A stretch of 64,000 bases of DNA from CAVWNR01 sp963756525. GTDB lineage: Bacteria > Actinomycetota > Actinomycetes > Mycobacteriales > Jatrophihabitantaceae. The DNA is taken from NCBI GenBank assembly GCA_963756525.1, contig CAVWNR010000005.1, positions 1 through 64,000 on the forward strand. Direction: 5' to 3'. The notes under the pieces are model-generated. The model saw only the letters and a program-made list of their open reading frames with translations, searched no databases and was not told the DNA's origin. How positions within the stretch are numbered: the stretch's first letter is position 1; every line of letters starts with the position of its first letter. Of this stretch, positions 53,946 to 63,584 are shown one piece after another. A program made the translations under genes and the position numbers.

Positions 53946-55714
53946 GGCGCGGCCTCCGGTTGCGCGCTCGGCTCGTCGTCGGGCACCTGCACGCGCGGGA
54001 TCCGCAGCCAGTAGAAGCCGTGCCCGGCGAGGGTGAGCAGGTAGGACAGCTCGCCGATCGCCGGGAACCGGCTGCCGCCGAGCAGCTCGATCGGCTCGGC
54101 GCCCTCCCACGCGCGCAGGTCCAGCTCGACCGGCTGGGCGAAGCGGGAGAGGTTGTTCACGCAGAGCACGATGTCGTCGCCGAACTCGCGCACGAAGCTG
54201 AGCACGCTGGGGTTGCTACCCCCGATGTCGGTGAACGAACCAAGTCCGAAGGCGGGGTTGCGCTTGCGGACCTGGATCATCCGCCGGGTCCAGTGCAGCA
54301 TCGAGGAGGTGTTGCGGGTCTGCGACTCGACGTTGGTGACCTGGTAGCCGTAGATGGAGTCCATGTTCACCGGCAGGTACAGCCGGCCCGGGTCACAGGT
54401 GGAAAAGCCGGCGTTGCGGTCCGGCGTCCACTGCATCGGGGTGCGGACCCCGTCGCGGTCGCCGAGCCAGATGTTGTCGCCCATCGCGATCTCGTCGCCG
54501 TAGTAGAGCACCGGCGAGCCGGGCAACGACAGCAGCAACGCGGTGAACAGCTCGAAGCGGTTCGCGTCGTTCTCCAGCAGCGGCGCCAGCCGGCGGCGGA
54601 TGCCGATGTTGGCCTTCATCCGCGGGTCCTTCGCGTACTCGGCCCACATGTAGTCGCGTTCCTCGTCGCTGACCATCTCGAGGGTCAGCTCATCGTGGTT
54701 GCGCAGGAAGATGCCCCACTGGCAGTTCGACGGGATGGCCGGCGTCTTTTCCATGATCTCCGAGACCGGGTAGCGCTGCTCGCGGCGCACCGCCATGAAG
54801 ATGCGCGGCATCACCGGGAAGTGGAACGCCATGTGGCACTCCGTGCCGACAACGCCGCCCTTCTCGTCCGGGACGCCGCCGAAGTACGCGACCACGTCGT
54901 CCGGCCACTGGTTCGCCTCGCAGAGCAGCACCCGGTCCGGGTAGTCCCGGTCGATCTCCTTGCGGATCCGGCGCAAGAACTCGTGCGTCTCGGGCAGGTT
55001 CTCGCCGTTGGTGCCATCGCGGATGTACAGGTAAGGAACGGCGTCCAGCCGGAAACCGTCCACCCCGAGGTCCAGCCAGAAGCGCAGGCTGTCGATCATC
55101 GCCTGCTGCACGTCGGGGGAGTCGTAGTTCAGATCGGGCTGATGGCCGAAAAAGCGGTGCCAGAAGTACTGCTTGCGCACCGGGTCGAAGGTCCAGTTCG
55201 ACTGCTCGGTGTCGACGAAGATGATCCGCGCCTCGGGGAAGCGCTGGTCGTCGTCGTTCCAGATGTAGTAGTTGCCGTACGGGCCGTCCGGGTCGCGCCG
55301 CGAGGCCTGGAACCACGGGTGCTGGTCGGACGTGTGGTTCATGACGACGTCGATGATCACCCGGATGCCGCGCACATGCGCGGCGTCCAGCAACGCCTTG
55401 AAGTCGTCAACGGTGCCGAACTCGGGCAGCACGTTGGTGTAGTCGCTGACGTCGTACCCGCCGTCGCGCAGCGGCGATGGGTAGAACGGCGGCAACCAAA
55501 GGCAGTCGACGCCGAGCCACTGCAGATAGTCCAGCTTCTCGGTCAGCCCGCGCAGGTCGCCGGCACCGTCTCCGTTCGAGTCGTAGAAGCCGCGGACGAG
55601 CACTTCGTAGAAGACCGCACGCTTGAACCACTGAGGGTCTCTACTCTTTGGTGCTTCGCCGAAGGCGCGACGCGAAGCGGGTTCATCGCCTTCCTGCATC
55701 CCCTGCTCCACCAT
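53942..55714 (-). CDS. treS: Trehalose synthase (maltose alpha-D-glucosyltransferase)
   Basis: 590 residues, GH13. Interconverts trehalose and maltose. Catalytic Asp in GVDGFRLDAVPYL, Glu in VLLCEANQWP and the NHDE motif in LRNHDELTLEMV. ATG at 55714 directly follows the glgE stop. The first about 28 residues are variable and contain part of a palindromic repeat-like sequence (55653-55682). Links imported or stored trehalose to the GlgE pathway. Confidence 0.96.
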   Translation of the reverse strand: MVEQGMQEGDEPASRRAFGEAPKSRDPQWFKRAVFYEVLVRGFYDSNGDGAGDLRGLTEKLDYLQWLGVDCLWLPPFYPSPLRDGGYDVSDYTNVLPEFGTVDDFKALLDAAHVRGIRVIIDVVMNHTSDQHPWFQASRRDPDGPYGNYYIWNDDDQRFPEARIIFVDTEQSNWTFDPVRKQYFWHRFFGHQPDLNYDSPDVQQAMIDSLRFWLDLGVDGFRLDAVPYLYIRDGTNGENLPETHEFLRRIRKEIDRDYPDRVLLCEANQWPDDVVAYFGGVPDEKGGVVGTECHMAFHFPVMPRIFMAVRREQRYPVSEIMEKTPAIPSNCQWGIFLRNHDELTLEMVSDEERDYMWAEYAKDPRMKANIGIRRRLAPLLENDANRFELFTALLLSLPGSPVLYYGDEIAMGDNIWLGDRDGVRTPMQWTPDRNAGFSTCDPGRLYLPVNMDSIYGYQVTNVESQTRNTSSMLHWTRRMIQVRKRNPAFGLGSFTDIGGSNPSVLSFVREFGDDIVLCVNNLSRFAQPVELDLRAWEGAEPIELLGGSRFPAIGELSYLLTLAGHGFYWLRIPRVQVPDDEPSAQPEAAP

Positions 55715-57706
55715 TCACCAGCGTGCGGGGGTGACCGTCAAGACGTGCGCGGGGACGGTATGCGGGTCGAGGCGGACGAAGTTGTGCTGGCCCCAGTCGT
55801 ACTCCGCGCCGGTGAGCAGATCACGGGCGATGAAGTGGTCGTTCCAGTCCAGCCCCAGTGCCGGCAGGTTCAGCGAGGTCCATCCCTCACGCACCGCGTG
55901 CGGGTCGGTCGAGCAGACCACCACAATCGTGTCGCCGGTGGCGTCGTCGCGTTTGCTGAAGGCGAGGATCGCGTCGTTGTCGATCCAGTGCAGGCGCAGG
56001 TTGGCGAGCCAGTGCAGCGCCGGATGCTCGCGCCGGATCTCGTTGAGCAGCGCGAGCAGCGGGGCCAGCGACCGGCCGTCGGCCAACGCACCGACGAAAT
56101 CGCGCGGCCGCAACTGGTACTTCTCGCTGTCGAGGTACTCCTCGCTGCCCGGGTGCACCGGCAGGTGTTCGTAGAGTTCGTAGCCGGAGTAGACCCCCCA
56201 CGACGGCGACAGCATCGAGGCGAGAACCGCGCGGATGCGAAACGCCGCCGGGCCGCCGTGCTGCAGGTACTCGTTGAGGATGTCGGGGGTGTTGACGAAG
56301 AAGTTGGGCCGCATGTAGTGCGCGGCGTCGACCAGCTCGGCCATGTACCGCTCGAGCTCGTCCTTCGTATTCCGCCAGGTGAAGTACGTATAGCTCTGGG
56401 TGAAACCGATCTTGGCCAGTTCGTGCATCATCGCCGGACGGGTGAACGCCTCGGAGAGGAAGATCACGTCCGGGTGATCCTCCTTCACGTCGGCGAGGAG
56501 CCAGTGCCAGAAGTTCAACGGCTTGGTGTGCGGGTTGTCGACTCGGAAGATCTTGATGCCGGCGTCGATCCAGATCTCGAGCACTCGACGGCATTCCTGA
56601 TAGATGCCGTCCGGGTCGTTGTCGAAGTTGATCGGGTAGATGTCCTGGTACTTCTTCGGCGGGTTCTCGGCGTAGGCGATCGTGCCGTCGGGCTTGGTGG
56701 TGAACCACTCCGGATGCTCGCTCACCCAAGGGTGATCGGGCGCCACCTGCAGCGCGAAGTCCAGCGCGACCTCCATGCCCAGCTCGGCGGCGCGGCGCAC
56801 CAGCGCGGTGAGATCGGCCATCGTGCCGAGCTGGGGGTGGATGGCGTCGTGGCCACCCTCGCGGGAGCCGATCGCCCAGGGCGACCCGACATCCCACGGC
56901 GCCGCGACGAGCGAGTTGTTCGCCCCCTTGCGGTTCACCTCACCGATCGGATGGATCGGCGGGAGGTAGGCGATGTCGAAGCCCATGCCGGCGACGTAGT
57001 CGAGGTGCTCGGCCGCGTCCTTCAACGTGCCGTGCCGAACCGGCTTGGCGGGCGACTGCGGGTCACCGGCGAGCTGCGCGCCGATCGATCGGGGGAAGAA
57101 CTCGTACCACGATCCGTACAGCGCACGCGGCCGGTCGACGAAAATCTCGTACCGCTTCGACCGGGTGACCAGCTCGCGCACCGGGTTGTCGTGGACCAGG
57201 CTCTGCAAGAACGGGTCGAGCGCGGGGCCGACGCGGTGCGCGAGGTCCAGCGTCGTGTCGCGCAGCGCCGTCGCCGCCGCCACCGCGCGCGGACGATCCT
57301 GCTTGGGCAGGGTCTTGGCCAGCCGGTCGAAGAGCCGAGCGCCCGTCTCCAGGTCGTTGACGAGGTCCTCGGCGCCTTGCCCGGCCTCGATCTTCACCGT
57401 GACCGCGTGATGCCAGGTGGCGAGTGGATCGCTCCACGCCTCGACGACAAAGCTCCACAAGCCCTGCGCGTCGGGGACGATCGTGGCGTGCCAGCGGTCG
57501 GTGCCGGGCGCCCCGGCCGACATTCGCACGAACGGGATGCGCCGCCCGTCGGGCGCGCGCACCGCCAGGTTCGTACCGAGCGCGTCGTGCCCCTCGCGCA
57601 AGGCCACCGCCGACACCGGGACGTGCTCGCCGACCACGGCGCGGGCGGGGTGGGCACCAGCAGACACGACCGGGAAGACATCCGTGATACCGAGCCGGCC
57701 GACCAT
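55715..57706 (-). CDS. glgE: Alpha-1,4-glucan:maltose-1-phosphate maltosyltransferase
   Basis: 663 residues from ATG at 57706 (MVGRLGITDVFPVVS); the frame is open to 57979. GH13_3 enzyme extending alpha-glucan from maltose-1-phosphate. Nucleophile Asp in FRVDNPHTKPLNFW, acid/base Glu in FLSEAFTRPAM, and QVAPDHPWVSEHPEWF. First gene of the operon, divergent from glgP across a region with a long hairpin and repeated 9-mers. The essential status of GlgE in Mycobacterium comes from toxicity of maltose-1-phosphate. Confidence 0.96.
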   Translation of the reverse strand: MVGRLGITDVFPVVSAGAHPARAVVGEHVPVSAVALREGHDALGTNLAVRAPDGRRIPFVRMSAGAPGTDRWHATIVPDAQGLWSFVVEAWSDPLATWHHAVTVKIEAGQGAEDLVNDLETGARLFDRLAKTLPKQDRPRAVAAATALRDTTLDLAHRVGPALDPFLQSLVHDNPVRELVTRSKRYEIFVDRPRALYGSWYEFFPRSIGAQLAGDPQSPAKPVRHGTLKDAAEHLDYVAGMGFDIAYLPPIHPIGEVNRKGANNSLVAAPWDVGSPWAIGSREGGHDAIHPQLGTMADLTALVRRAAELGMEVALDFALQVAPDHPWVSEHPEWFTTKPDGTIAYAENPPKKYQDIYPINFDNDPDGIYQECRRVLEIWIDAGIKIFRVDNPHTKPLNFWHWLLADVKEDHPDVIFLSEAFTRPAMMHELAKIGFTQSYTYFTWRNTKDELERYMAELVDAAHYMRPNFFVNTPDILNEYLQHGGPAAFRIRAVLASMLSPSWGVYSGYELYEHLPVHPGSEEYLDSEKYQLRPRDFVGALADGRSLAPLLALLNEIRREHPALHWLANLRLHWIDNDAILAFSKRDDATGDTIVVVCSTDPHAVREGWTSLNLPALGLDWNDHFIARDLLTGAEYDWGQHNFVRLDPHTVPAHVLTVTPARW

Positions 57707-57708
57707 GG

Positions 57709-57823
57709 GTGTCACCGTACCGAGTGCCGGTGTCACCGGATGCCGCGCGGTCACGCTGACCAGCGACTTTGCCCCGCGGTGACACGCTGCGGCGCCCTGG
57801 CAGCGTGTCACCGCGGGACAAAG
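57709..57823. promoter_or_regulatory. Divergent glgE/glgP control region with 9-mer repeats and hairpin
   Basis: GTGTCACCG occurs at 57709-57717, 57730-57738 and 57805-57813, and reversed at 57777-57785. The first two are 21 bp apart, two helical turns. The last two lie inside a 24-bp inverted repeat (57767-57790 and 57800-57823, one mismatch, 9-base loop). Located between divergent genes, so an operator is more likely than a terminator. Confidence 0.55.
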
Positions 57824-57859
57824 ATCGCCAGGAAAGCCGGCCGGCGGCCCGCGACCGGC

Positions 57860-57865
57860 TACGCT
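57860..57865 (+). promoter_or_regulatory. Candidate -10 of glgP
   Basis: TACGCT lies 8 bases before the glgP GTG with no ribosome-binding site. Fits a leaderless transcript whose promoter adjoins the inverted repeat at 57767-57823. Confidence 0.45.
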
Positions 57866-57873
57866 AGCCCGCC

Positions 57874-60420
57874 GTGAAGGCATTGCGGCGGTTGACCGTG
57901 CGGGCCGCGTTCCCGCCCGAGCTGGACCGGCTCGCCGACATCGTCGGCAACCTGCGTTGGTCGTGGCACCCGGACTCACAGGACCTGCTCGAATCGGTCG
58001 ACCCGGAGCTGTGGCAGGCCTGCGGCCGGGACCCGGGCCGGATGCTCGGCGAGGTGAGCGCCGAGCGGCTGGCGGTACTGGCCCGCGACCGCCGGTTCCT
58101 GCGCCGGCTGGGCGACGTGCACGAGGACCTCGTCGAGTACCTCCAGCAGCCGCGCTGGTACCAGCATCGCCAGGCGGCCGGCGAGCACCTGCCCGCGTGC
58201 ATCGCCTACTTCTCGCCGGAGTTCGGCATCACCGAGGTGCTCCCGCAGTACTCCGGCGGCCTGGGCATCCTGGCCGGCGACCACCTCAAGGCGGCCAGCG
58301 ACCTCGGCGCGCCGATCATCGGCGTCGGGCTGCTCTACCGCGCCGGGTACTTCCGCCAGTCGCTCTCCCGCGACGGCTGGCAGCTCGAGACATACCCGTC
58401 CCTGGACCCGCAAGGCCTGCCGATCAAGTTGCTACAGGACGGAGAGCGCCCGGCGCACGTCACGCTGGCGCTTCCCGAGGGCCGGACGCTGTACGCGCAG
58501 GTGTGGGTCGCCCAGATCGGCCGGGTGCCGCTGCTGCTGCTCGACAGCGACATCGAGGAGAACGACACCGCGGCCCGGCAGGTCACCGACCGGCTCTACG
58601 GCGGCGGCGCGGACCACCGCCTGCAGCAGGAGCTGCTGCTCGGCATGGGCGGGGTGCGGGCCATCCGCGCGTACTGCGCCGCCACCCGCACCGCCGCGCC
58701 GCAGGTGTTTCACACCAACGAGGGACACGCCGGATTCCTCGGCGTCGAGCGCATCCGCGAGCTGGTCGAGCGGGTCGGCCTCAGCTTCGACGAGGCGCTG
58801 CAAGCCGTCCGGGCCGGGACCGTCTTCACCACGCACACGCCCGTCGCGGCCGGCATCGACCGCTTCCCGCGCGACCTCGTCGCCACCCATCTCGCCGCGA
58901 TACCCGGCGTGCCGGTCGAGCCGGTGCTCACCTTGGGGGACGAGGCCGACCCGGGGCTGTTCAACATGGCGCACATGGGCCTGCGGCTCGGGCAGCGGGC
59001 CAACGGCGTGTCGCTCCTGCACGGGCGGGTCAGCCGGGAGATGTTCGCCGGGCTCTGGCCGGGCTTCGACTCCTCCGAGGTGCCGATCGGGTCGATCACC
59101 AACGGCGTGCACGCGCCGACCTGGATGGCCCCGGAGATGCGCGACATCGCCGAGCGTGACGGCGGTGAGGACGCGCTCTTCGAGGGGGGCGGGTGGAAGG
59201 CCGTCGACCGGATCACCGACGCCGAACTGTGCGCGTTGCGCCGCGACCTGCGTGAGCAGCTGGTCGCCGAGATCCGCCAGCGCGTCCGCGCGTCCGGCCG
59301 GCAGCGGGGTATGGCCGAGGCCGAACTCGCCTGGGCCTCCTCGGCGTTCGACCCGGACGTGCTCACCATCGGCTTCGCCCGGCGGGTGCCGTCCTACAAG
59401 CGGCTGACCCTGATGCTGCGCGACCAGGAGCGGCTGCGCCGGCTGCTGCTGCACCCCGAGCGGCCGGTGCAGATCGTCATCGCCGGTAAGAGCCACCCCG
59501 CCGACGAGACCGGCAAGCAGCTGATCGCGCAGATGGTGCGCTTTGCCGACGAGTCGGCGGTGCGGCACCGGATCGCGTTCCTCCCCGACTACGACATCGG
59601 GATGGCGCGCCACCTCTACTGGGGCGTGGACGTCTGGCTGAACAACCCGCTGCGGCCGCTGGAGGCGTGCGGCACGTCCGGGATGAAGGCGGCGCTCAAC
59701 GGCGCGCTGAACCTGTCGATCCGCGACGGCTGGTGGGACGAGTGGTTCGACGGTGAGAACGGCTGGGCGATCCCGTCGGCGGAGGGAGTCACCGACCCGG
59801 AGCGCCGCGACGATGTGGAAGCGGCCGCGCTCTACGACCTCATCGAGAACCAGGTCGCGCCGCGCTTCTACGACCGCGACGCGGCCGGGGTCCCCGGACG
59901 CTGGATGCAAATGGTGCGCCACACGCTCAAGACCCTGGGGCCGAAGGTCGTCGCGACGCGGATGGTGCGCGAGTACGTCGAACGCCTCTACGCCCCGGCC
60001 GCGGCGTCGGCCGCCCGGTTGTCGGCGGCCGGATACCAGTCGGCCAAGTCGCTGGCGCGTTGGCGCGCCACGGTGCTGCACGCCTGGCCCGGGGTGAGCG
60101 TCCTGCACGTCGACTCCCAGCTCGACGGCGATCCGCAGCTCGGCGGCACGCTGCACCTGCGCGCCGAGGTGGCCCTGAACGGCCTGCGGGCCAGCGACGT
60201 CGACGTCCAGGCCGTGTACGGCGGGGTGGGGGCCGACGACCGGCTGGTCGACGTCTGCACCCTTTCGCTCGCGCTGGACGGGCACACCGACGGGACGAGC
60301 CGGTTCGAGGGTGACGTGCCGCTGGCCCGGACCGGCGTGTTCGGCTACACCGTGCGGGTGCTGCCGAAGAGCGAGCTGCTGGCCTCGCCGGCCGAGCTGG
60401 GCGTCGTCGCCACTGCCTAG
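57874..60420 (+). CDS. glgP: Alpha-glucan (glycogen) phosphorylase, GT35
   Basis: 848 residues from GTG at 57874. Releases glucose-1-phosphate from alpha-glucan using PLP. N-terminal DUF3417 region (RLADIVGNLRWSWHPDSQDL), phosphorylase core with HTNEGHAGFLGVERI and THTPVAAGIDRFP, PLP lysine in GTSGMKAALNGALN. The size and N-terminal domain are those of the short bacterial type. Transcribed divergently from the glgE operon: degradation opposite to synthesis. Confidence 0.95.
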   Translation: MKALRRLTVRAAFPPELDRLADIVGNLRWSWHPDSQDLLESVDPELWQACGRDPGRMLGEVSAERLAVLARDRRFLRRLGDVHEDLVEYLQQPRWYQHRQAAGEHLPACIAYFSPEFGITEVLPQYSGGLGILAGDHLKAASDLGAPIIGVGLLYRAGYFRQSLSRDGWQLETYPSLDPQGLPIKLLQDGERPAHVTLALPEGRTLYAQVWVAQIGRVPLLLLDSDIEENDTAARQVTDRLYGGGADHRLQQELLLGMGGVRAIRAYCAATRTAAPQVFHTNEGHAGFLGVERIRELVERVGLSFDEALQAVRAGTVFTTHTPVAAGIDRFPRDLVATHLAAIPGVPVEPVLTLGDEADPGLFNMAHMGLRLGQRANGVSLLHGRVSREMFAGLWPGFDSSEVPIGSITNGVHAPTWMAPEMRDIAERDGGEDALFEGGGWKAVDRITDAELCALRRDLREQLVAEIRQRVRASGRQRGMAEAELAWASSAFDPDVLTIGFARRVPSYKRLTLMLRDQERLRRLLLHPERPVQIVIAGKSHPADETGKQLIAQMVRFADESAVRHRIAFLPDYDIGMARHLYWGVDVWLNNPLRPLEACGTSGMKAALNGALNLSIRDGWWDEWFDGENGWAIPSAEGVTDPERRDDVEAAALYDLIENQVAPRFYDRDAAGVPGRWMQMVRHTLKTLGPKVVATRMVREYVERLYAPAAASAARLSAAGYQSAKSLARWRATVLHAWPGVSVLHVDSQLDGDPQLGGTLHLRAEVALNGLRASDVDVQAVYGGVGADDRLVDVCTLSLALDGHTDGTSRFEGDVPLARTGVFGYTVRVLPKSELLASPAELGVVATA

Positions 60421-60451
60421 CCCGGGCCTGTCGAGCGACAGTGGGCGCCGG

Positions 60452-61132
60452 TCAGCCGGCGACGAACCAGATGTGGTGCCGGTTGGGCCGCTCGACCCGG
60501 ACGGGTAGCTGCGGCGTGGCCAGCGCGTACAGCGTGGACAGCGGCAATCGGCTGCCCCGCCAGGCCCGCGACAGCGTGCGCCGGCCCTGGAGCAGGTGCC
60601 CGACGTGGGCGATCCATTCCTGGGCGCGGGTCGCGAAGCCCGGTGAACGCAGCTGGATGGCCGCGTGCCCGCCCGGGCGCAGCACCCGGATCGCCTCGCG
60701 CAGGTAGCGCAGCTGTGCCTCGGCGGTCGGGACGTGCTGCAGGGTGATGTAGGAGAAGACCAGGTCGACCGAGGCGTCCTCGCCCGGCAGCCGCCCGTCG
60801 CCGGGCACGCGGACCAGTTCCACATTCGGTCGGTCGGCGAGGTTGCGCCGCGCGCCGGCGAGCATCTCTTCGCTGACGTCGGTGGCGATGACGTGACCGG
60901 CCAGCTCGGCGAGCCGTCGGGTCATCCGGCCGACGCCGCAGCCGATCTCGAGCACGGTGTCGTCACGGTCTACCTGCACCCCGCAGTAGCGCAGCAGCTC
61001 GTCGGTCTCTTGTGCGCCCTGTGCGAAGAACTCGGGGTTCTCGCTGGTGTATGCGGTCGCGATGTACCAGGCGGCGTTGTCTCGCGCCGCGGCGTCCCAG
61101 AACTCGGCGGAGTTCCCCGCGCGCCTGCTCAC
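60452..61132 (-). CDS. Class I SAM-dependent methyltransferase
   Basis: 226 residues from GTG at 61132, overlapping the acyltransferase stop (GTGA). SAM loop VLEIGCGVGRMTRRLAELA, acidic loop VIATDVSEEML, then VDLVFSYITLQHVP. Substrate unknown. Co-translation with the membrane acyltransferase suggests a shared role in modifying a glycan or lipid. Confidence 0.85.
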   Translation of the reverse strand: MSRRAGNSAEFWDAAARDNAAWYIATAYTSENPEFFAQGAQETDELLRYCGVQVDRDDTVLEIGCGVGRMTRRLAELAGHVIATDVSEEMLAGARRNLADRPNVELVRVPGDGRLPGEDASVDLVFSYITLQHVPTAEAQLRYLREAIRVLRPGGHAAIQLRSPGFATRAQEWIAHVGHLLQGRRTLSRAWRGSRLPLSTLYALATPQLPVRVERPNRHHIWFVAG

Positions 61133-63333
61133 GGTGCCCCGATCGTCTGCAGCTCGGCACCGATCACCGGCGCGAGCCACGTCGCGTAGTACGTGGTGAG
61201 GTGGTTGTCGTCGCGGTAGACGAGGTTGTTGCCGACGATGACCGGGCAGCGGGTGGCCGTGCAGAACAGCGGGATGAGGTTCAGGTAGTGCCCGCCGGCC
61301 GACTCGGTCGCAGCCTGCTCGGCGCGGATACCGGCGGCGTTCACCGTCGTCGCGCGGTCCAAGGTGCAGGCGGTGGCGTTGCTCACGTGCGCGGACAGAC
61401 ACGTGGGGATGTCTTGCGGCGGCTTGGGGATCGCTCCCATCACGAGCACCTGGACCCCCATCGCCCGGATCTCACGCACCATCGCGCTCATCCCGTCCAG
61501 CCACTGCTTGCTGTAGACGGTGAAGTGGTAGCTCGGGTCGTAGTGCCGGGCGACGCCTAGGACGACCAGCGCAGGGTGCTCGGTGCGGATGCGGGCCAGG
61601 ATCTCCTGCCGCCACTGCTCGCATTCGGTGTAATCGCGGCCGAGGTACGGGCTGAAGATCGGCAGTTCGAGCGGCGGGCAGGTGGTCTTGTTCAGCGACT
61701 CGAGCCGCCAATGGTGCGCGGTGGCGATCGCGTCGAACGTCGGCTGCCACTGGGCGGCATGCGAGTCGCCGAAGAGCACGATCCGCTTGGGTGAGGAGGT
61801 GTCGGCGTAGGAGCAGTCGCCCTGCACGGTGTCCGTCCAGCTGAGCGCGCACCCGTCGAAGAACGGCGCGGCCTTGTCAATCTGTGCGTTTGCCAGCGGT
61901 GGCTGCAGGTTCGGCGGGACGTTGCGGGTGTTCACCGCCTGCGCGATGGCCGCCGCGACCGGCGCCTCGGCGAGCTGCAGCGGGGACGGCGGCTGGGTCG
62001 TCCGCGTGCCGGACGGGGCCCGGGCCGCGTGCGTTGCCGGCGGCGCGGAAACCGAAGGAAGCACGATCGGCGCGGCGGCCGGCCCGGCGCCGTGCAGGCT
62101 GGGCAGCGCCTGCGCCGAGGCGACCGACGCGAGCAGCGCCGCCACGCTGAGCGTGCCGCCGAAGACGAGGCTGCGGCCGGGACGGGCGCGCAGCGGCCGG
62201 GCGAACCGGATCGGGTCCTCGACCATGACGAAGGTGACTCGGGCGAGCACGGCGCTCAGCAGCACGGCGATGAGCCGCTCGCCGAGGTTGAGCGAGTGAC
62301 CAAACAGCGCCGGAGCCAGGATCAGCACCGGCCAGTGCCAGAGGTACCAGGAGTATGAGGTGCCGCCGATGACCTGCATCGGGCGGCGTCCGAGCAGCAC
62401 GTGCGCGCCCACCCGCGCGGTCGAGCAGCCCGCCGCGATCACCGCCGCGGTGCCGAGCACCGGCGCGAGCGCGGCCGTCCCGGGGAACGGCGTGCTGCCG
62501 GTCATCGCGATGCAGCTCGCCACGATCGTGGCCAGCCCCAGCCAGCCGAGCGGGACGGCGACCCCGTGTGGCAGCCGGCGCAGCGCCGGCACGGCAAGCG
62601 CGATCAGGCCGCCGGTTGCGAGCTCCCAGGCGCGGGTCGGCAGCGAGAAGAAGGCCCACGGCGGGTTGCTGGTCGTCCAGTCCAGAGACCAGATGAACGA
62701 GCCGACCGCTATCGCGGCGAGCGCGGCGACGACCGGCGCGACCGGTACCCGTCGGCGGTGCCGCCAGGCGAGCCCGGCGAGGAGCACCACCGCGGGCCAG
62801 ACCAGGTAGAACTGCTCCTCGACGGCGAGCGACCAGTAGTGCAATAGCGACGACGGGGGCGTGCCCTGCGCCAGGTAGTCGGTGCCCTGGATCGCGAAGC
62901 GGATGTTCGAGACGTAGAACGCGGACGCCAGGCCGTCCTTGGTGACGCTTCGTGCCTGCAACGGCGGCAGCCAGGCCACCGACGCAACCACGGTGATCAC
63001 CAGCACGAGCATCGCGGCCGGCAGGAGCCGGCGGGCCCGTCGCGCGTAGAACGCCGGTAAGGAGATCGTGTGGCTGTTCTCGAGCTCTCGCCAGAGCAGT
63101 CCGGTGATCAGGAACCCGGAGATCACGAAGAACACGTCGACGCCGACGTATCCACCGCCGATGCCCGGCACCGCTGCGTGGTAGAGGACCACGGCCAGCA
63201 CCGCGACCGCACGCAGGCCCTCGACGTCGGGGCGGAAGCCGCGTCGGGTTCCCGCGACCGCCGTCTGTTCGTGACGAGCCAAGGGCCGCCTTCCAACAAG
63301 GGCGCCGGCTGGCTGAGCCGGCGGCGCAGGCAT
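61129..63333 (-). CDS. Membrane acyltransferase with C-terminal SGNH domain (OafA/YrhL type)
   Basis: About 734 residues from ATG at 63333 (TTG at 63363 possible). N-terminal acyltransferase-3 domain of about ten membrane segments: FRPDVEGLRAVAVLAVVLYH, GVDVFFVISGFLITG and YWSLAVEEQFYLVWP. The extracellular linker is Pro/Ala/Thr-rich. The C-terminal SGNH esterase-like domain has VLFGDSHAAQWQP and the Asp/His pair in RDDNHLT. Such proteins O-acetylate cell-surface polysaccharides. Confidence 0.9.
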   Translation of the reverse strand: MPAPPAQPAGALVGRRPLARHEQTAVAGTRRGFRPDVEGLRAVAVLAVVLYHAAVPGIGGGYVGVDVFFVISGFLITGLLWRELENSHTISLPAFYARRARRLLPAAMLVLVITVVASVAWLPPLQARSVTKDGLASAFYVSNIRFAIQGTDYLAQGTPPSSLLHYWSLAVEEQFYLVWPAVVLLAGLAWRHRRRVPVAPVVAALAAIAVGSFIWSLDWTTSNPPWAFFSLPTRAWELATGGLIALAVPALRRLPHGVAVPLGWLGLATIVASCIAMTGSTPFPGTAALAPVLGTAAVIAAGCSTARVGAHVLLGRRPMQVIGGTSYSWYLWHWPVLILAPALFGHSLNLGERLIAVLLSAVLARVTFVMVEDPIRFARPLRARPGRSLVFGGTLSVAALLASVASAQALPSLHGAGPAAAPIVLPSVSAPPATHAARAPSGTRTTQPPSPLQLAEAPVAAAIAQAVNTRNVPPNLQPPLANAQIDKAAPFFDGCALSWTDTVQGDCSYADTSSPKRIVLFGDSHAAQWQPTFDAIATAHHWRLESLNKTTCPPLELPIFSPYLGRDYTECEQWRQEILARIRTEHPALVVLGVARHYDPSYHFTVYSKQWLDGMSAMVREIRAMGVQVLVMGAIPKPPQDIPTCLSAHVSNATACTLDRATTVNAAGIRAEQAATESAGGHYLNLIPLFCTATRCPVIVGNNLVYRDDNHLTTYYATWLAPVIGAELQTIGAP

Positions 63334-63525
63334 CGGTCGTACCGCCGCAGGGTAGCGCAGCAACCCTTGCGCAGCCGGCCGCCGACACGGCGCGTCGCCC
63401 GAGTCGGCGCTTGCGGCTGAGTCAGCGCCTGAAACTCGGCCACCCGGTCCTTCACCGGGCCCGGGCGGGTACCCATCTCCAGGCTGGCGCCGGCGAAGAG
63501 CAGCCGCCGGGGAAGGTGGACGGCA

Positions 63526-63561
63526 CGATCGTTCGTATTCTCTGCGTCAACGAACCGATCG
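63526..63561. promoter_or_regulatory. Dyad repeat upstream of the DsrE-like gene
   Basis: CGATCGTTCGT (63526-63536) and ACGAACCGATCG (63550-63561) are complementary except for one bulged base. CGATCGTTC also recurs as a direct copy at 63556-63564. A-T richer than surroundings, ending 23 bases before the ATG at 63585. Candidate operator. Confidence 0.5.
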
Positions 63562-63584
63562 TTCTTTCTTTTCGGAGGTGCGGG

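Noticed and set aside
53933..57877. Plus-strand open frame of 1314 codons
   Set aside because: It is antisense to treS, glgE and part of mak, which show full enzyme motifs. Long antisense frames are expected at this GC content.
60424..60445. CTGTCG-AG-CGACAG stem after glgP
   Set aside because: Too short (6 bp) and without a T tract to call a terminator.
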